Assembly: GCA_036785325.1 (NCBI GenBank)
Contig: JAXIVH010000041.1
Location: forward strand, 2,422,001 to 2,486,000
DNA: 64,000 nt
From: Urophycis tenuis
Lineage: Eukaryota; Chordata; Actinopteri; Gadiformes; Phycidae
Reading direction: 5' to 3'
Part shown: positions 35,015 to 48,468 of the stretch, piece by piece
Layout: each line of letters begins with the position of its first letter
Numbering within the stretch: position 1 is the stretch's first letter
Position numbers and translations under genes: made by a program
Notes under the pieces: generated by a model
What the model was told of the DNA's origin: nothing
The model's input: the letters and a program-made list of their open reading frames with translations, nothing else
Database searches by the model: none

Positions 35015-35075
<61 letters not shown>
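34957..35075. repeat. TG/CA microsatellite of A10
   Basis: TATATATGTG and GCGCGCG steps. Ends in TTTAATC with one T fewer than the other copies. Confidence 0.95.
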
Positions 35076-35076
<1 letters not shown>

Positions 35077-35086
35077 AATCACTTAC

Positions 35087-35590
35087 TTGGAACGGCATGA
35101 TCCCACATCGCTGTGAAGGGATGGCGTTAACCAGGTGGGCGTGCAACCCCTCGAGAGAGTTGCTGCCTCGCCGGCACTTGTACTTGTTCAGCCGGATGCA
35201 GTTCTTCACAACCACCTTCACAGAGACATACAGCTGTATGCCAGGGGGGTCATGTAACACACAACCTATTGCAAGGTCCTCATTTATGCTGGTGTCATTT
35301 TGAAATGTTACCATATACAAGTTTGAATGGTTTTGACACACGATGACTGCAGAGACAGCTGCAGGATGGCCCACGAAGCAGGACGGAGGGGGCCTGTGGC
35401 GCTGCGGGGAGGACCAGCGGTATGGGTGCTGCCGACACAGGGGGCGGGCGGGCCACAGGCTGACGCAGCAGGAGGCCTCGGCTGGAGGCGGGTGGGCGCA
35501 GGAGGCTTCGGCCGGGTGGAGGACGACAACGCAGTGGGCTGAACGGGCCGGTTGGTGGGAGTCACAGGCTCTGGCTCATCAACAAATAAC
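35087..35590 (-). pseudogene. A10: exon-like module, CGA class, PPRS variant
   Basis: The proline-rich frame has PPRSATG instead of PPRTATG, shared with A15 and A18. C-terminal frame open, unlike those two. VLHD, HAH, RCG. Confidence 0.6.
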
Positions 35591-35774
35591 CTGGAAATAT
35601 AAAATACACACGTGATCAGTATTGATATTGATATCTTTTATAAGAACACTGTTCATACCGTTTACACTTTTTATACAACTGTTTATACAATGTCCATACT
35701 GTTTATTTATTAATGTTTATCACTGAAAAATAAAGGTGACTTGGTATGACTTGTGTGCTATTTTCTTTCCACAG

Positions 35775-35980
35775 CCAACAGAACACACATGAATCAGCTT
35801 ATTATTTCGACGACCCATGGGCAAATATAGTCATGCCATACGTTGTTGGAAAGCTTAGATTTCCCCGTTTAAAATGAGCCCATCCCCGAGCAATTTGGTT
35901 GCTCACAGACAAAACTGCGTCAGGTTCACTGAAGTCTACCCAGCAGCTAAAAACATACCTTCAACTTTTCAATTCACGCG
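35775..35980 (+). repeat. Satellite S12: one hybrid monomer
   Basis: A single 206-bp monomer, entry type at its left end and terminal type at its right end. The shortest possible cassette array, as expected from unequal exchange between first and last monomers. No CTTACAG acceptor is left inside it. Confidence 0.9.
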
Positions 35981-36159
35981 TTTTTTTTGTAACACGTGTA
36001 GCTATGATAAAGGACACATGTTTTGGCCTGTTTTATTATTCATAGTTGGCTTAACAGTAATAGAATATTATTATATGCTATAAGTGACCAGACGTCCGAG
36101 ATCAAAACTGGGAGCATAATCCCCGAGAAGGGGGAAAAAAAGGGTCAGCTATGTTTAAG

Positions 36160-36220
36160 TATATATATATATGTGTGTGTATATATAAGTGTGTGTGTGT
36201 GTGTGTATATATGCGCCTGC

Positions 36221-36281
<61 letters not shown>
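36160..36281. repeat. TG/CA microsatellite of A11
   Basis: TATATAAGTG and GCGCCTGCGCG steps, then pure TG. Confidence 0.95.
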
Positions 36282-36283
<2 letters not shown>

Positions 36284-36293
36284 AATCACTTAC

Positions 36294-36797
36294 TTGGAAC
36301 GGCATGATCCCATATCGCTGTGAAGGGATGGCGTTAACCAGGTGGGTGTGCAACCCCTCGAGAGAGTTGCTGCCTCGCCGGCACTTGTACTTGTTCAGCC
36401 GGATGCCGTTCTTCACAACCACCTTCACAGAGACATACAGCTGTATGCCAGGGGGGTCCTGTAACACACAACCTATTGCAAGGTCCTCATTTATGCTGGT
36501 GTCATTTTGAAATGTTACCATATACAAGTTTGAATGGTTTTGACACACGATGACTGCAGAGACAGCTGCAGGATGGCCCACGAAGCAGGACGGAGGGGGC
36601 CTGTGGCTGTGCGGGGAGGACCAGCGGTATGGGTGCTGCCGACACAGGGGGCGGGCGGGCCACAGGCTGACGCAGCAGGAGGCCTCGGCTGGAGGCGGGT
36701 GGGCGCAGGAGGCTTCGGCCGGGTGGAGGACGACAACGCAGTGGGCTGAACGGGCCGGTTGGTGGGAGTCACAGGCTCTGGCTCATCAACAAATAAC
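36294..36797 (-). pseudogene. A11: exon-like module, CGA class, KNG variant
   Basis: VVKNGIRL, HTH, RYG, VLQD. Inferred partner of A13 in the unequal exchange that could have produced A16. Confidence 0.6.
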
Positions 36798-36981
36798 CTG
36801 GAAATATAAAATACACACGTGATCAGTATTGATATTGATATCTTTTATAAGAACACTGTTCATACCGTTTACACTTTTTATACAACTGTTTATACAATGT
36901 CCATACTGTTTATTTATTAATGTTTATCACTGAAAAATAAAGGTGACTTGGTATGACTTGTGTGCTATTTTCTTTCCACAG

Positions 36982-39326
36982 CCAACAGAACACACATGAA
37001 TCAGCTTATTATTTCGACGACCCATGGGCAAATATAGTCATGCCATACGTTGTTGGAAAGCTTAGATTTCCCCGTTTAAAATGAGCCCATCCCCGAGCAA
37101 TTTGGTTGCTCACAGACAAAACTGCGTCAGGTTCACTGAAGTCTACCCAGCAGCTAAAAACATACCTTCAACGTTTCAATTAACATCAATCTTTCCTTAC
37201 AGAACACAAATTAATTAGCTTAGTATTTCAACGACCCTTTAGTGAATATAGTCTTGCCATACGCCGTTGGAAAGCTTAGATTTCCCCGCTTTTAATGAGC
37301 CCATCCCCAAGCAATTTGGTTGCTCAGAGACAAAACTGTGTCAGGTTGACTGAAGTCTACCCAGCAGCTAAAAACATACCTTCAACGTTTCAATTAACAT
37401 CAATCTTTCCTTACAGATCACAAATTAATTAGCTTAGTATTTCAACGACCAATGAGTCAATATAGTCTTGCCATACGCCGTTGGAAAGCTTAGATTTCCC
37501 CGCTTAAAATGAGCCCATCCGCGAGCAGTCTGGTTGATCACAGACTAAACTGCGTCAGGTTGAATGAAGTCCACCTAGCAGCTAAAAACATACTTTTAAC
37601 GTTTCAATTGACATCAATCTTTCCTTACAGAACACAAATTAATTAGCTTAGTATTTCAACGGGCCATTGGTGAATATAGTCTTGCCATACGCCGTTGAAA
37701 AGCTTAGATTTCCCAGCTTAAAATGAGCCCATCCGCGAGCAGTCTGGTTGATCACAGACTAAACTGCGTCAGGTTGACTGAAGTCTACCCAGCAGCTAAA
37801 AACATACCTTCAACGTTTCAATTAACATCAATCTTTCCTTACAGAACACAAATTAATTAGCTTAGTATTTCAATGACCCATGAGTCAATATAGTCTTGCC
37901 ATAGGCCGTTGGAAAGCTTAGATTTCCCCGCTTAAAATGAGCCCATCCGCGAGCAGTCTGGTTGATCACAGACTAAACTGCGTCAGGTTGAATGAAGTCT
38001 ACCCAGCAGCTAAAAACATACCTTTAACGTTTCAATTAACATCAATCTTTCCTTACAGAACACAAATTAATTAGCTTAGTATTTCAAAGGCCCTTTGGTG
38101 AATATAGTCTTGCCATACGCCGTTGGGAACCTTAGATTTCCCGCTTAAAATGAGCCCATCCCCGAGCAATTTGGTTGCTCACAGACAAAACTGCGTCAGG
38201 CTGACTGAAGTCTACCCAGCAGCTAAAAACATACCTTCAACGTTTCAATTAACATCAATCTTTCCTTACAGAACACAAATTAATTAGCTTAGTATTTCAA
38301 CGACCCATGAGTCAATATAGTCTTTCCATACGCCGTTGGAAAGCTTAGATTTCCCCGCTTAAAATGAGCCCATCCGCGAGCAGTCTGGTTGATCACAGAC
38401 TAAACTGCGTCAGGTTTAATGAAGTCTACCCAGCAGCTAAAAACATACCTTTAACGTTTCAATTGACATCAATCTTTCCTTACAGAACACAAATTAATTA
38501 GCTTAGTATTTCAACGGGCCATTGGTGAATATAGTCTTGCCATACGCCGTTGAAAAGCTTAGATTTCCCCGCTTAAAATGAGCCCATCCGCGAGCAGTCT
38601 GGTTGATCACAGACTAAACTGCGTCAGGTTGACTGAAGTCTACCCAGCAGCTAAAAACATACCTTCAACGTTTCAATTAACATCAATCTTTCCTTACAGA
38701 ACACAAATTAATTAGCTTAGTATTTCAAAGGCCCTTTGGTGAATATAGTCTTGCCATACGCCGTTGAAAAGCTTAGATTTCCCCGCTTATAATGAGCCCA
38801 TCCCCAAGCAATTTGGTTGCTCAGAGACAAAACTGTGTCAGGTTGACTGAAGTCTACCCAGCAGCTAAAAACATACCTTCAACGTTTCAATTAACATCAA
38901 TCTTTCCTTACAGATCACAAATTAATTAGCTTAGTATTTCAACGACCCATGAGTCAATATACTCTTGCCATACGCCGTTGGAAAGCTTAGATTTCCCCGC
39001 TTAGAATGAGCCCATCCGCGAGCAGTCTGCTTGCTCACAGACAAAACTGCGTCAGATTGACTGAAGTCTACCCAGCAGCTAAAAACATACCTTCAACGTT
39101 TCAATTAAGATCAATCTTTCAATAAAGAACAGAAATTAATTAGCTTAGTATTTCAACGACCCATGACTCAATATAGTCTTGCCATACGCTGTTGGGAACC
39201 TTAGATTTCCCCGCTTAAAATGAGCCCATCCCCGAGCAATTTGGTTGCTCACAGACAAAACTGCGTCAGGTTCACTGAAGTCTACCCAGCAGCTAAAAAC
39301 ATACCTTCAACTTTTCAATTCACGCG
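36982..39326 (+). repeat. Satellite array S13, 11 monomers
   Basis: 2,345 bp. The first monomers match S9/S15 order and the later ones match the end of S6-S8, so the array reads as a fusion of the two types. One monomer has lost a C (TTTCCCGCTT). AATAAA at 39121-39126. Confidence 0.93.
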
Positions 39327-39504
39327 TTTTTTTTGTAACACGTGTAGCTATGATAAAGGACACATGTTTTGGCCTGTTTTATTATTCATAGTTGGCTTAA
39401 CAGTAATAGAATATTATTATATGCTATAAGTGACCAGACGTCCGAGATCAAAACTGGGAGCATAATCCCCGAGAAGGGGGAAAAAAAGGGTCAGCTATGT
39501 TTAA

Positions 39505-39566
39505 GTATATATATATATGTGTGTGTATATATAAGTGTGTGTGTGTGTGTGTATATATGCGCCTGC

Positions 39567-39631
<65 letters not shown>
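39505..39631. repeat. TG/CA microsatellite of A12
   Basis: Same step pattern as A6 and A7. Confidence 0.95.
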
Positions 39632-39633
<2 letters not shown>

Positions 39634-39643
39634 AATCACTTAC

Positions 39644-40147
39644 TTGGAACGGCATGATCCCATATCGCTGTGAAGGGATGGCGTTAACCAGGTGGGTGTG
39701 CAACCCCTCGAGAGAGTTGCTGCCTCGCCGGCACTTGTACTTGTTCAGCCGGATGCAGTTCTTCACAACCACCTTCACAGAGACATACAGCTGTATGCCA
39801 GGGGGGTCCTGTAACACACAACCTATTGCAAGGTCCTCATTTATGCTGGTGTCATTTTGAAATGTTACCATATACAAGTTTGAATGGTTTTGACACACGA
39901 TGACTGCAGAGACAGCTGCAGGATGGCCCACGAAGCAGGACGGAGGGGGCCTGTGGCTGTGCGGGGAGGACCAGCGGTATGGGTGCTGCCGACACAGGGG
40001 GCGGGCGGGCCACAGGCTGACGCAGCAGGAGGCCTCGGCTGGAGGCGGGTGGGCGCAGGAGGCTTCGGCCGGGTGGAGGACGACAACGCAGTGGGCTGAA
40101 CGGGCCGGTTGGTGGGAGTCACAGGCTCTGGCTCATCAACAAATAAC
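39644..40147 (-). pseudogene. A12: exon-like module, CGA class
   Basis: VLQD, KNC, HTH, RYG. Open C-terminal frame. Confidence 0.6.
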
Positions 40148-40331
40148 CTGGAAATATAAAATACACACGTGATCAGTATTGATATTGATATCTTTTATAA
40201 GAACACTGTTCATACCGTTTAGACTTTTTATACAACTGTTTATACAATGTCCATACTGTTTATTTATTAATGTTTATCACTGAAAAATAAAGGTGACTTG
40301 GTATGACTTGTGTGCTATTTTCTTTCCACAG

Positions 40332-42035
40332 CCAACAGAACACACATGAATCAGCTTATTATTTCGACGACCCATGGGCAAATATAGTCATGCCATACGT
40401 CGTTGGAAAGCTTAGATTTCCCCGTTTAAAATGAGCCCATCTCCGAGCAATTTGGTTGCTCACAGACAAATCTGCGTCAGGTTGACTGAAGTCTACACAG
40501 CAGCTAAAGACATACCTTCAACGTTTCAATTAACATCAATCTTTCCTTACAGAACAGAAATTAATTAGCTTAGTATTTCAATGACCCATGAGTCAATATA
40601 GTCTTGCCATACGCCGTTGGAAAGCTTAGATTTCCCCTCTTAAAATGAGTCCATCCGCGAGCAGTCTGGTTGATCACAGACTAAACTGCGTCAGGTTGAA
40701 TGAAGTCTACCCAGCAGCTAAAAACATACCTTTAACGTTTCAATTAACATCAATCTTTCCTTACAGAACCCAAATTAATTAGCTTAGTATTTCAACGACC
40801 CTTTGGTGAATATAGTCTTGCCATACGCCGTTGGAAAGCTTAGATTTCCCCGCTTATAATGAGCCCATCCCTGAGCAATTTGGTTGCTCACAGACTAAAC
40901 TGCGTCAGGTTGACTGAAGTCTACCCAGCAGCTAAAAACATACCTTCAACGTTTCAATTAACATCAATCTTTCCTTACAGAACACAAATTAATTAGCTTA
41001 GTATTTCAACGACCCATGAGTCAATATAGTCTTTCCATACGCCGTTGGAAAGCTTAGATTTCCCCGCTTAAAATTAGCCCATCCGCGAGCAGTCTGGTTG
41101 ATCACAGACTTAACTGCGTCAGGTTTAATGAAGTCTACCCAGCAGCTAAAAACATACCTTTAACGTTTCAATTGATATCAATCTTTCCTTACAGAACACA
41201 AATTAATTAGCTTAGTATTTCAACGGGCCATTGGTGAATATAGTCTTGCCATACGCCGTTGAAAAGCTTAGATTTCCCCGCTTAAAATGAGCCCATCCGC
41301 GAGCAGTCTGGTTGATCACAGACTAAACTGCGTCAGGTTGACTGAAGTCTACCCAGCAGCTAAAAACATACCTTCAACGTTTCAATTAACATCAATCTTT
41401 CCTTACAGAACACAAATTAATTAGCTTAGTATTTCAAAGGCCCTTTGGTGAATATAGTCTTGCCATACGCCGTTGAAAAGCTTAGATTTCCCCGCTTATA
41501 ATGAGCCCATCCCCAAGCAATTTGGTTGCTCAGAGACAAAACTGTGTCAGGTTGACTGAAGTCTACCCAGCAGCTAAAAACATACCTTCAACGTTTCAAT
41601 TAACATCAATCTTTCCTTACAGATCACAAATTAATTAGCTTAGTATTTCAACGACCCATGAGTCAATATACTCTTGCCATACGCCGTTGGAAAGCTTAGA
41701 TTTCCCCGCTTAGAATGAGCCCATCCGCGAGCAGTCTGCTTGCTCACAGACAAAACTGCGTCAGATTGACTGAAGTCTACCCAGCAGCTAAAAACATACC
41801 TTCAACGTTTCAATTAAGATCAATCTTTCAATAAAGAACAGAAATTAATTAGCTTAGTATTTCAACGACCCATGACTCAATATAGTCTTGCCATACGCCG
41901 TTGGGAACCTTAGATTTCCCCGCTTAAAATGAGCCCATCCCCGAGCAATTTGGTTGCTCACAGACAAAACTGCGTCAGGTTCACTGAAGTCTACCCAGCA
42001 GCTAAAAACATACCTTCAACTTTTCAATTCACGCG
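40332..42035 (+). repeat. Satellite array S14, 8 monomers
   Basis: Same length (1,704 bp) and private variants as S7 and S8. AATAAA at 41830-41835. Confidence 0.94.
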
Positions 42036-42213
42036 TTTTTTTTGTAACACGTGTAGCTATGATAAAGGACACATGTTTTGGCCTGTTTTATTATTCATAG
42101 TTGGCTTAACAGTAATAGAATATTATTATATGCTATAAGTGACCAGACGTCCGAGATCAAAACTGGGAGCATAATCCCCGAGAAGGGGGAAAAAAAGGGT
42201 CAGCTATGTTTAA

Positions 42214-42275
42214 GTATATATATATATGTGTGTGTATATATAAGTGTGTGTGTGTGTGTGTATATATGCGCCTGC

Positions 42276-42340
<65 letters not shown>
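42214..42340. repeat. TG/CA microsatellite of A13
   Basis: Same step pattern as A12. Confidence 0.95.
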
Positions 42341-42342
<2 letters not shown>

Positions 42343-42352
42343 AATCACTTAC

Positions 42353-42856
42353 TTGGAACGGCATGATCCCATATCGCTGTGAAGGGATGGCGTTAACCAG
42401 GTGGGTGTGCAACCCCTCGAGAGAGTTGCTGCCTCGCCGGCACTTGTACTTGTTCAGCCGGATGCCGTTCTTCACAACCACCTTCACAGAGACATACAGC
42501 TGTATGCCAGGGGGGTCCTGTAACACACAACCTATTGCAAGGTCCTCATTTATGCTGGTGTCATTTTGAAATGTTACCATATACAAGTTTGAATGGTTTT
42601 GACACACGATGACTGCAGAGACAGCTGCAGGATGGCCCACGAAGCAGGACGGAGGGGGCCTGTGGCTGTGCGGGGAGGACCAGCGGTATGGGTGCTGCCG
42701 ACACAGGGGGCGGGCGGGCCACAGGCTGACGCAGCAGGAGGCCTCGGCTGGAGGCGGGTGGGCGCAGGAGGCTTCGGCCGGGTGGAGGACGACAACGCAG
42801 TGGGCTGAACGGGCCGGTTGGTGGGAGTCACAGGCTCTGGCTCATCAACAAATAAC
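42353..42856 (-). pseudogene. A13: exon-like module, CGA class, KNG variant
   Basis: Same variants as A11 (KNG, HTH, RYG, VLQD), 6,059 bp downstream of it. Confidence 0.6.
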
Positions 42857-43040
42857 CTGGAAATATAAAATACACACGTGATCAGTATTGATATTGATAT
42901 CTTTTATAAGAACACTGTTCATACCGTTTACACTTTTTATACAACTGTTTATACAATGTCCATACTGTTTATTTATTAATGTTTATCACTGAAAAATAAA
43001 GGTGACTTGGTATGACTTGTGTGCTATTTTCTTTCCACAG

Positions 43041-44316
43041 CCAACAGAACACACATGAATCAGCTTATTATTTCGACGACCCATGGGCAAATATAGTCAT
43101 GCCATACGTCGTTGGAAAGCTTAGATTTCCCCGTTTAAAATGAGCCCATCTCCGAGCAATTTGGTTGCTCACAGACAAATCTGCGTCAGGTTGACTGAAG
43201 TCTACACAGCAGCTAAAGACATACCTTCAACGTTTCAATTAACATCAATCTTTCCTTACAGAACACAAATTAATTAGCTTAGTATTTCAACGACCCTTTA
43301 GTGAATATAGTCTTGCCATACGCCGTTGGAAAGCTTAGATTTCCCCGCTTTTAATGAGCCCATCCCCAAGCAATTTGGTTGCTCAGAGACAAAACTGTGT
43401 CAGGTTGACTGAAGTCTACCCAGCAGCTAAAAACATACCTTCAACGTTTCAATTAACATCAATCTTTCCTTACAGATCACAAATTAATTAGCTTAGTATT
43501 TCAACGACCAATGAGTCAATATAGTCTTGCCATACGCCGTTGGAAAGCTTAGATTTCCCCGCTTAAAATGAGCCCATCCGCGAGCAGTCTGGTTGATCAC
43601 AGACTAAACTGCGTCAGGTTGAATGAAGTCTACCTAGCAGCTAAAAACATACTTTTAACGTTTCAATTGACATCAATCTTTCCTTACAGAACACAAATTA
43701 ATTAGCTTAGTATTTCAACGGGCCATTGGTGAATATAGTCTTGCCATACGCCGTTGAAAAGCTTAGATTTCCCCGCTTAAAATGAGCCCATCCGCGAGCA
43801 GTCTGGTTGATCACAGACTAAACTGCGTCAGGTTGACTGAAGTCTACCCAGCAGCTAAAAACATACCTTCAACGTTTCAATTAACATCAATCTTTCCTTA
43901 CAGAACACAAATTAATTAGCTTAGTATTTCAATGACCCATGAGTCAATATAGTCTTGCCATAGGCCGTTGGAAAGCTTAGATTTCCCCGCTTAAAATGAG
44001 CCCATCCGCGAGCAGTCTGGTTGATCACAGACTAAACTGCGTCAGGTTGAATGAAGTCTACCCAGCAGCTAAAAACATACCTTTAACGTTTCAATTAACA
44101 TCAATCTTTCCTTACAGAACACAAATTAATTAGCTTAGTATTTCAAAGGCCCTTTGGTGAATATAGTCTTGCCATACGCCGTTGGGAACCTTAGATTTCC
44201 CCGCTTAAAATGAGCCCATCCCCGACCAATTTGGTTGCTCACAGACAAAACTGCGTCAGGCTGACTGAAGTCTACCCAGCAGCTAAAAACATACCTTCAA
44301 CTTTTCAATTCACGCG
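43041..44316 (+). repeat. Satellite array S15, 6 monomers
   Basis: 1,276 bp, as S9 and S19. The terminal monomer has CCGACCAATTTGG (private). Confidence 0.94.
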
Positions 44317-44494
44317 TTTTTTTTGTAACACGTGTAGCTATGATAAAGGACACATGTTTTGGCCTGTTTTATTATTCATAGTTGGCTTAACAGTAATAGA
44401 ATATTATTATACGCTATAAGTGACCAGACGTCCGAGATCAAAACTGGGAGCATAATCCCCGAGAAGGGGGAAAAAAAGGGTCAGCTATGTTTAA

Positions 44495-44540
44495 GTATAT
44501 ATATATATGTGTGTGTATATATAAGTGTATATATGCGCGC

Positions 44541-44608
<68 letters not shown>
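44495..44608. repeat. TG/CA microsatellite of A14
   Basis: A9-type head with GCGCGCGCG. Confidence 0.95.
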
Positions 44609-44611
<3 letters not shown>

Positions 44612-44621
44612 AATCACTTAC

Positions 44622-45125
44622 TTGGAACAGCATGATCCCACATCGCTGTGAAGGGATGGCGTTAACCAGGTGGGTGTGCAACCCCTCGAGAGAGTTGCTG
44701 CCTCACCGGCACTTGTACTTGTTCAGCCGGATGCAGTTCTTCACAACCACCTTCACAGAGACATACAGCTGTATGCCAGGGGGGTCATGTAACACACAAC
44801 CTATTGCAAGGTCCTCATTTATGCTGGTGTCATTTTGAAATGTTACCATATACAAGTTTGAATGGTTTTGACACACGATGACTGCAGAGACAGCTGCAGG
44901 ATGGCCCACGAAGCAGGACGGAGGGGGCCTGTGGCTGTGCGGGGAGGACCAGCGGTATGGGTGCTGCCGACACAGGGGGCGGGCGGGCCACAGGCTGACG
45001 CAGCAGGAGGCCTCGGCTGGAGGCGGGTGGGCGCAGGAGGCTTCGGCCGGGTGGAGGACGACAACGCAGTGGGCTGAACGGGCCGGTTGGTGGGAGTCAC
45101 AGGCTCTGGCTCATCAACAAATAAC
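44622..45125 (-). pseudogene. A14: exon-like module, TGA class, next to block B-III
   Basis: IMLFQ, VLHD, HTH, RCG as A9, but without A9's two extra CpG-to-TpG changes. Confidence 0.6.
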
Positions 45126-45309
45126 CTGGAAATATAAAATACACACGTGATCAGTATTGATATTGATATCTTTTATAAGAACACTGTTCATACCGTTTAC
45201 ACTTTTTATACAACTGTTTATACAATGTCCATACTGTTTATTTATTAATGTTTATCACTGAAAAATAAAGGTGACTTGGTAGGACTTGTGTGCTATTTTC
45301 TTTCCACAG

Positions 45310-45618
45310 CCAACAGAACACACATGAATCAGCTTTTTATTTCGACGACCCGTGGGCAAATATAGTCATGCCATACGTCGTTGGAAAGCTTCGATTTTCC
45401 CGCTTAAAATGAGCCCATCTCTGATCAATTTGGTTGCTCACAGACAAAACTGCGTCAGGTTGACTGAAGTCTACCCAGCAGCTAAAAAAAAACCTTCAAC
45501 GCTTCAATTAACATTAATCTTTCCTTACAGAACACAAATTAATTAGCTTAGTATTTCAACGACCCATGAGTCAATATAGTCTAGCCATACGCCGTTGGAA
45601 AGCTTAGATTTTCCTTCC
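45310..45618 (+). repeat. Satellite remnant S16 before block B-III
   Basis: 309 bp. AAGCTTCGATTTTCC private change in the first monomer lengthens a chance ORF there (45352-45546). Confidence 0.9.
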
Positions 45619-46787
45619 TTATCTCGATGACCCCCCCCACCTCATCCAACGACTCGGTAGTTGAATAGGGGATCAAAGGCAGTTGCACTTGCCAATATCT
45701 AGTCATCCGCAGCTCTCTTTTCCCATATTACCAAGAATTAAGTAAAACGAAATGGTTATCTGTCTTGTTGTGATATAACCGCTGATTTGGAGATATAGAC
45801 TTGTTTTTCCTTTTCCCAAAGGTTTTCTTTGTTCCAAGATGGAGGTCAATCTAGTTTGATTGAAGGTACTTCCAATGCATTGGTATATTTACTTATTTGA
45901 ATAAAGACGAGTCACAGCTGGAGTGAGACTTTTCTTTTCCATTTCTATTTTAGTATAAACGTGCTATCGAAATATTAGGACACGTCATCAGTAGTGGACC
46001 CTGGGATCATAGGGTGTTTCTGGCCATTGTCACTATACACCCTCACCCAAGGGAGGCCCCCCCGAGAGTGATCAATTCTCAAGGTGTGTCGTTTCCGAAA
46101 TGGAATTGGTATTGGGTTTAAGCTTTTTTAGGAGTGATCATTTGTTGAGGTAACGTCGAGGTAAGTAAAGGTAAGTAAAACACTTTTTAGGATACATTGT
46201 TTTGGTTATGGAGAGGAGGGGGCACATACTTACCCCCTGACCAGCACAAACCAGTTGTTAACACCGCTAGGTAGCCCTGGTTTGGCCAATCAGGGCCGGA
46301 GCTTGGTTCTTGTCCTCTGTTGGGTCCAGATGAACTAGCAGAAAACTGGGGTCACGAAGGACCGAGGCCAGCCGTGACAAAGCACTGCCTCCACGGTCCC
46401 CCAATGCAGCTATCCTCAGCGATGGGTGTCCAGACCTAGGAAAGACCAAGACCAGCCCCGACCAGCGGTGCCTTCCCAGTCGGTCCCAGGGTAGGAAAGG
46501 CCAAGGCCAGCCGCGACTAAGCACTGCCTCCCTGGCCCCTCCAGGACCCCATGCCGAACAGCCTGTTAATAACAATTCCTGTGCCCCATACACCGCGCGA
46601 CTACAGCGATTGTGTAGGAAGTTGACCTTAGAGAAGACTCAATGGCTTACTTTCCTCACCCAAAACAACAATTTCTTGGGGTAGTCTATTCTCGCCGTAG
46701 GTACTTCGGTAATGGGTTTTTTTGTGAAAAGTTTTCCGGATGAAATGCATGCTGGGTAATTGTCTTCTTCCTCCAATATGTCAAGTG
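45619..46787 (+). repeat. B unit 5, left part
   Basis: Same GAATTAAG, GCACTTGCC and CTACAGCG variants as unit 4. 108-codon minus ORF at 46267-46593. Confidence 0.85.
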
Positions 46788-47703
46788 TAGGTTAAGGTTA
46801 GGGTAGATTTAGGGGTAGAGTTAGCAGTTAACCTTAACGTTAGGTTTGAAGTAAATGGGAGGGGTTGCGGTTAGGGTTAAGGTTAGGGCTGAGGTTAGGG
46901 TTAGGTATAAGGTTACGGTTTAGGGTTAAGGTTAGGGTTAAGGTTAGGGTTACGGTTAGGGCTAAGGTTAGGGCTAAGGTTAGAGTAAGGGTTAGGGTTA
47001 GCGTTACGGTTAGGGTAAGGTTAGGGTTAGGGTTAGAGGTTAGGGGTTAGGGGTTAGGGTTAAGATGAGGGCTGAGGTTAGGGTTAAGGTTAGGGCTGAG
47101 GTTAGGGTTAGGTTTAAGGTTAGGGATAAGGTTAGGGTTGGGGTTACGGCTGAGATTGGGGTTAAGGTTAGGGTTGAGGTTAGGGTTAGTGTTATGGATA
47201 AGGTTAGGTTAAGTGTTAGGGCCAAGGTTAGGGTTAAGGTTATGGTTAAGATTAGGGTTAGGGCTAGAATTAGGGTTAGGGCTAAGGTTAGGGTTAGGGT
47301 TATGGCTGAGGTTAGGGTTAAGGTTAGGTTTGAGGTTAGTGTTAAGGTTAGGGCCAAGGTTAGGGTTAGGGTTAAGGTTAGGGTTAGGGCTAAGGTTAGG
47401 GTTAGGGTTATGGCTGAGGCTAGGGTTAGGGCTAAAGTTAGGGCAAAGGTTAGAGTTAGGGTTAGCGTTAGGGTTAGGGTTAGGGTTAGGGTTAGGGTTA
47501 GGGTTAGGGTTAGAGTAGGGGTTAGGGTTAGAGTTAGAGTAGGGGTTAGGGTTAGTGTTAAGGCTAAGGTTAGGGGTTGAGGTTAGTGTTAAGATTAGGG
47601 CCAAGGTAAGGGTTAGTGTTAGGGTTGAGTTAGGGTTAGGGCTAAGGTTAGGCCTATGGTTAGGGTTGGGGTTGAGGTTATCCCTAGGGTTAGAGTTAGA
47701 GCG
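46788..47703 (+). repeat. Telomeric tract of B unit 5, with pure (TTAGGG)7
   Basis: Perfect run at 47468-47509, same length as in unit 4. Confidence 0.94.
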
Positions 47704-48385
47704 AGAGATTGAGGAAGGTAGAGTCAAGGTGAGACAGTCTGTACGGACTGAACTCACCCCCGCCGGATCGGGCTAGTACACTCTATCTCCCCCAACTCCC
47801 TCATTTCCATGAGGGAAGACAGGGGAGAAGAGATGGGAGGAGTATATATATTTAATATATATTTTTTTAGTAAATAAATACATCGAGAGACTCACCGCTG
47901 GAGTGGGTTTTAATCTTTGTATTCAAGGTTGTTCCTCCTCTTTTGATTCCTCGCTGGTGGTGCGTCGTCTCCACCTAGTGGTCGTTTTGTGAAGAAGAGT
48001 TATAGAAATAGAAATAGAAATACTCTATTGTTCCCAGGTTGGGAAATTGCATTAATAGGTAAGTAATAATAATAATAATAATAGGTAATTGCAATAGTTG
48101 GTAAGGTAATCTATATTTACTTTATTTATTTATATTTGTATATTTATTTAGTCTATTTATTTATTCATTTTTGTTTATTTATTTATTTAGATAAAGAGGA
48201 TCACAGCTGGAGTGAGTTTTTAGTCTTTGTGTTAAAGGCTGGTTGCCTTCTTTTGATTCTTCAGTGGTGGTCCATCGCCTCCATCTAGTGGTCGTTTTGT
48301 GAATAACAGTTGGTAAGGTAATATAAATGGGTTGTGTAGAGAGCCCGTTCTTTCGATGGCCCTGGCTCGGTTAGGTTCGTTAGAG
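47704..48385 (+). repeat. B unit 5, right part
   Basis: Same order of hairpin, AT-rich runs and CTCF-like pair as unit 4; I saw no difference from it. Confidence 0.8.
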
Positions 48386-48468
48386 TTATCTCGATGACCC
48401 CCCCCCCACCTCATCCAACGACTCGGTTGTTGAATAGGGGATCAAAGGCATTTGCACTCGCCAATATC

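Larger units (their letters stand above)
45619..48468 (+). repeat. Block B-III: one B unit (unit 5) plus 83-bp partial
   Basis: Same length (2,850 bp) as block B-II and 16,601 bp downstream of it. Marks the next higher-order repeat. Confidence 0.85.
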
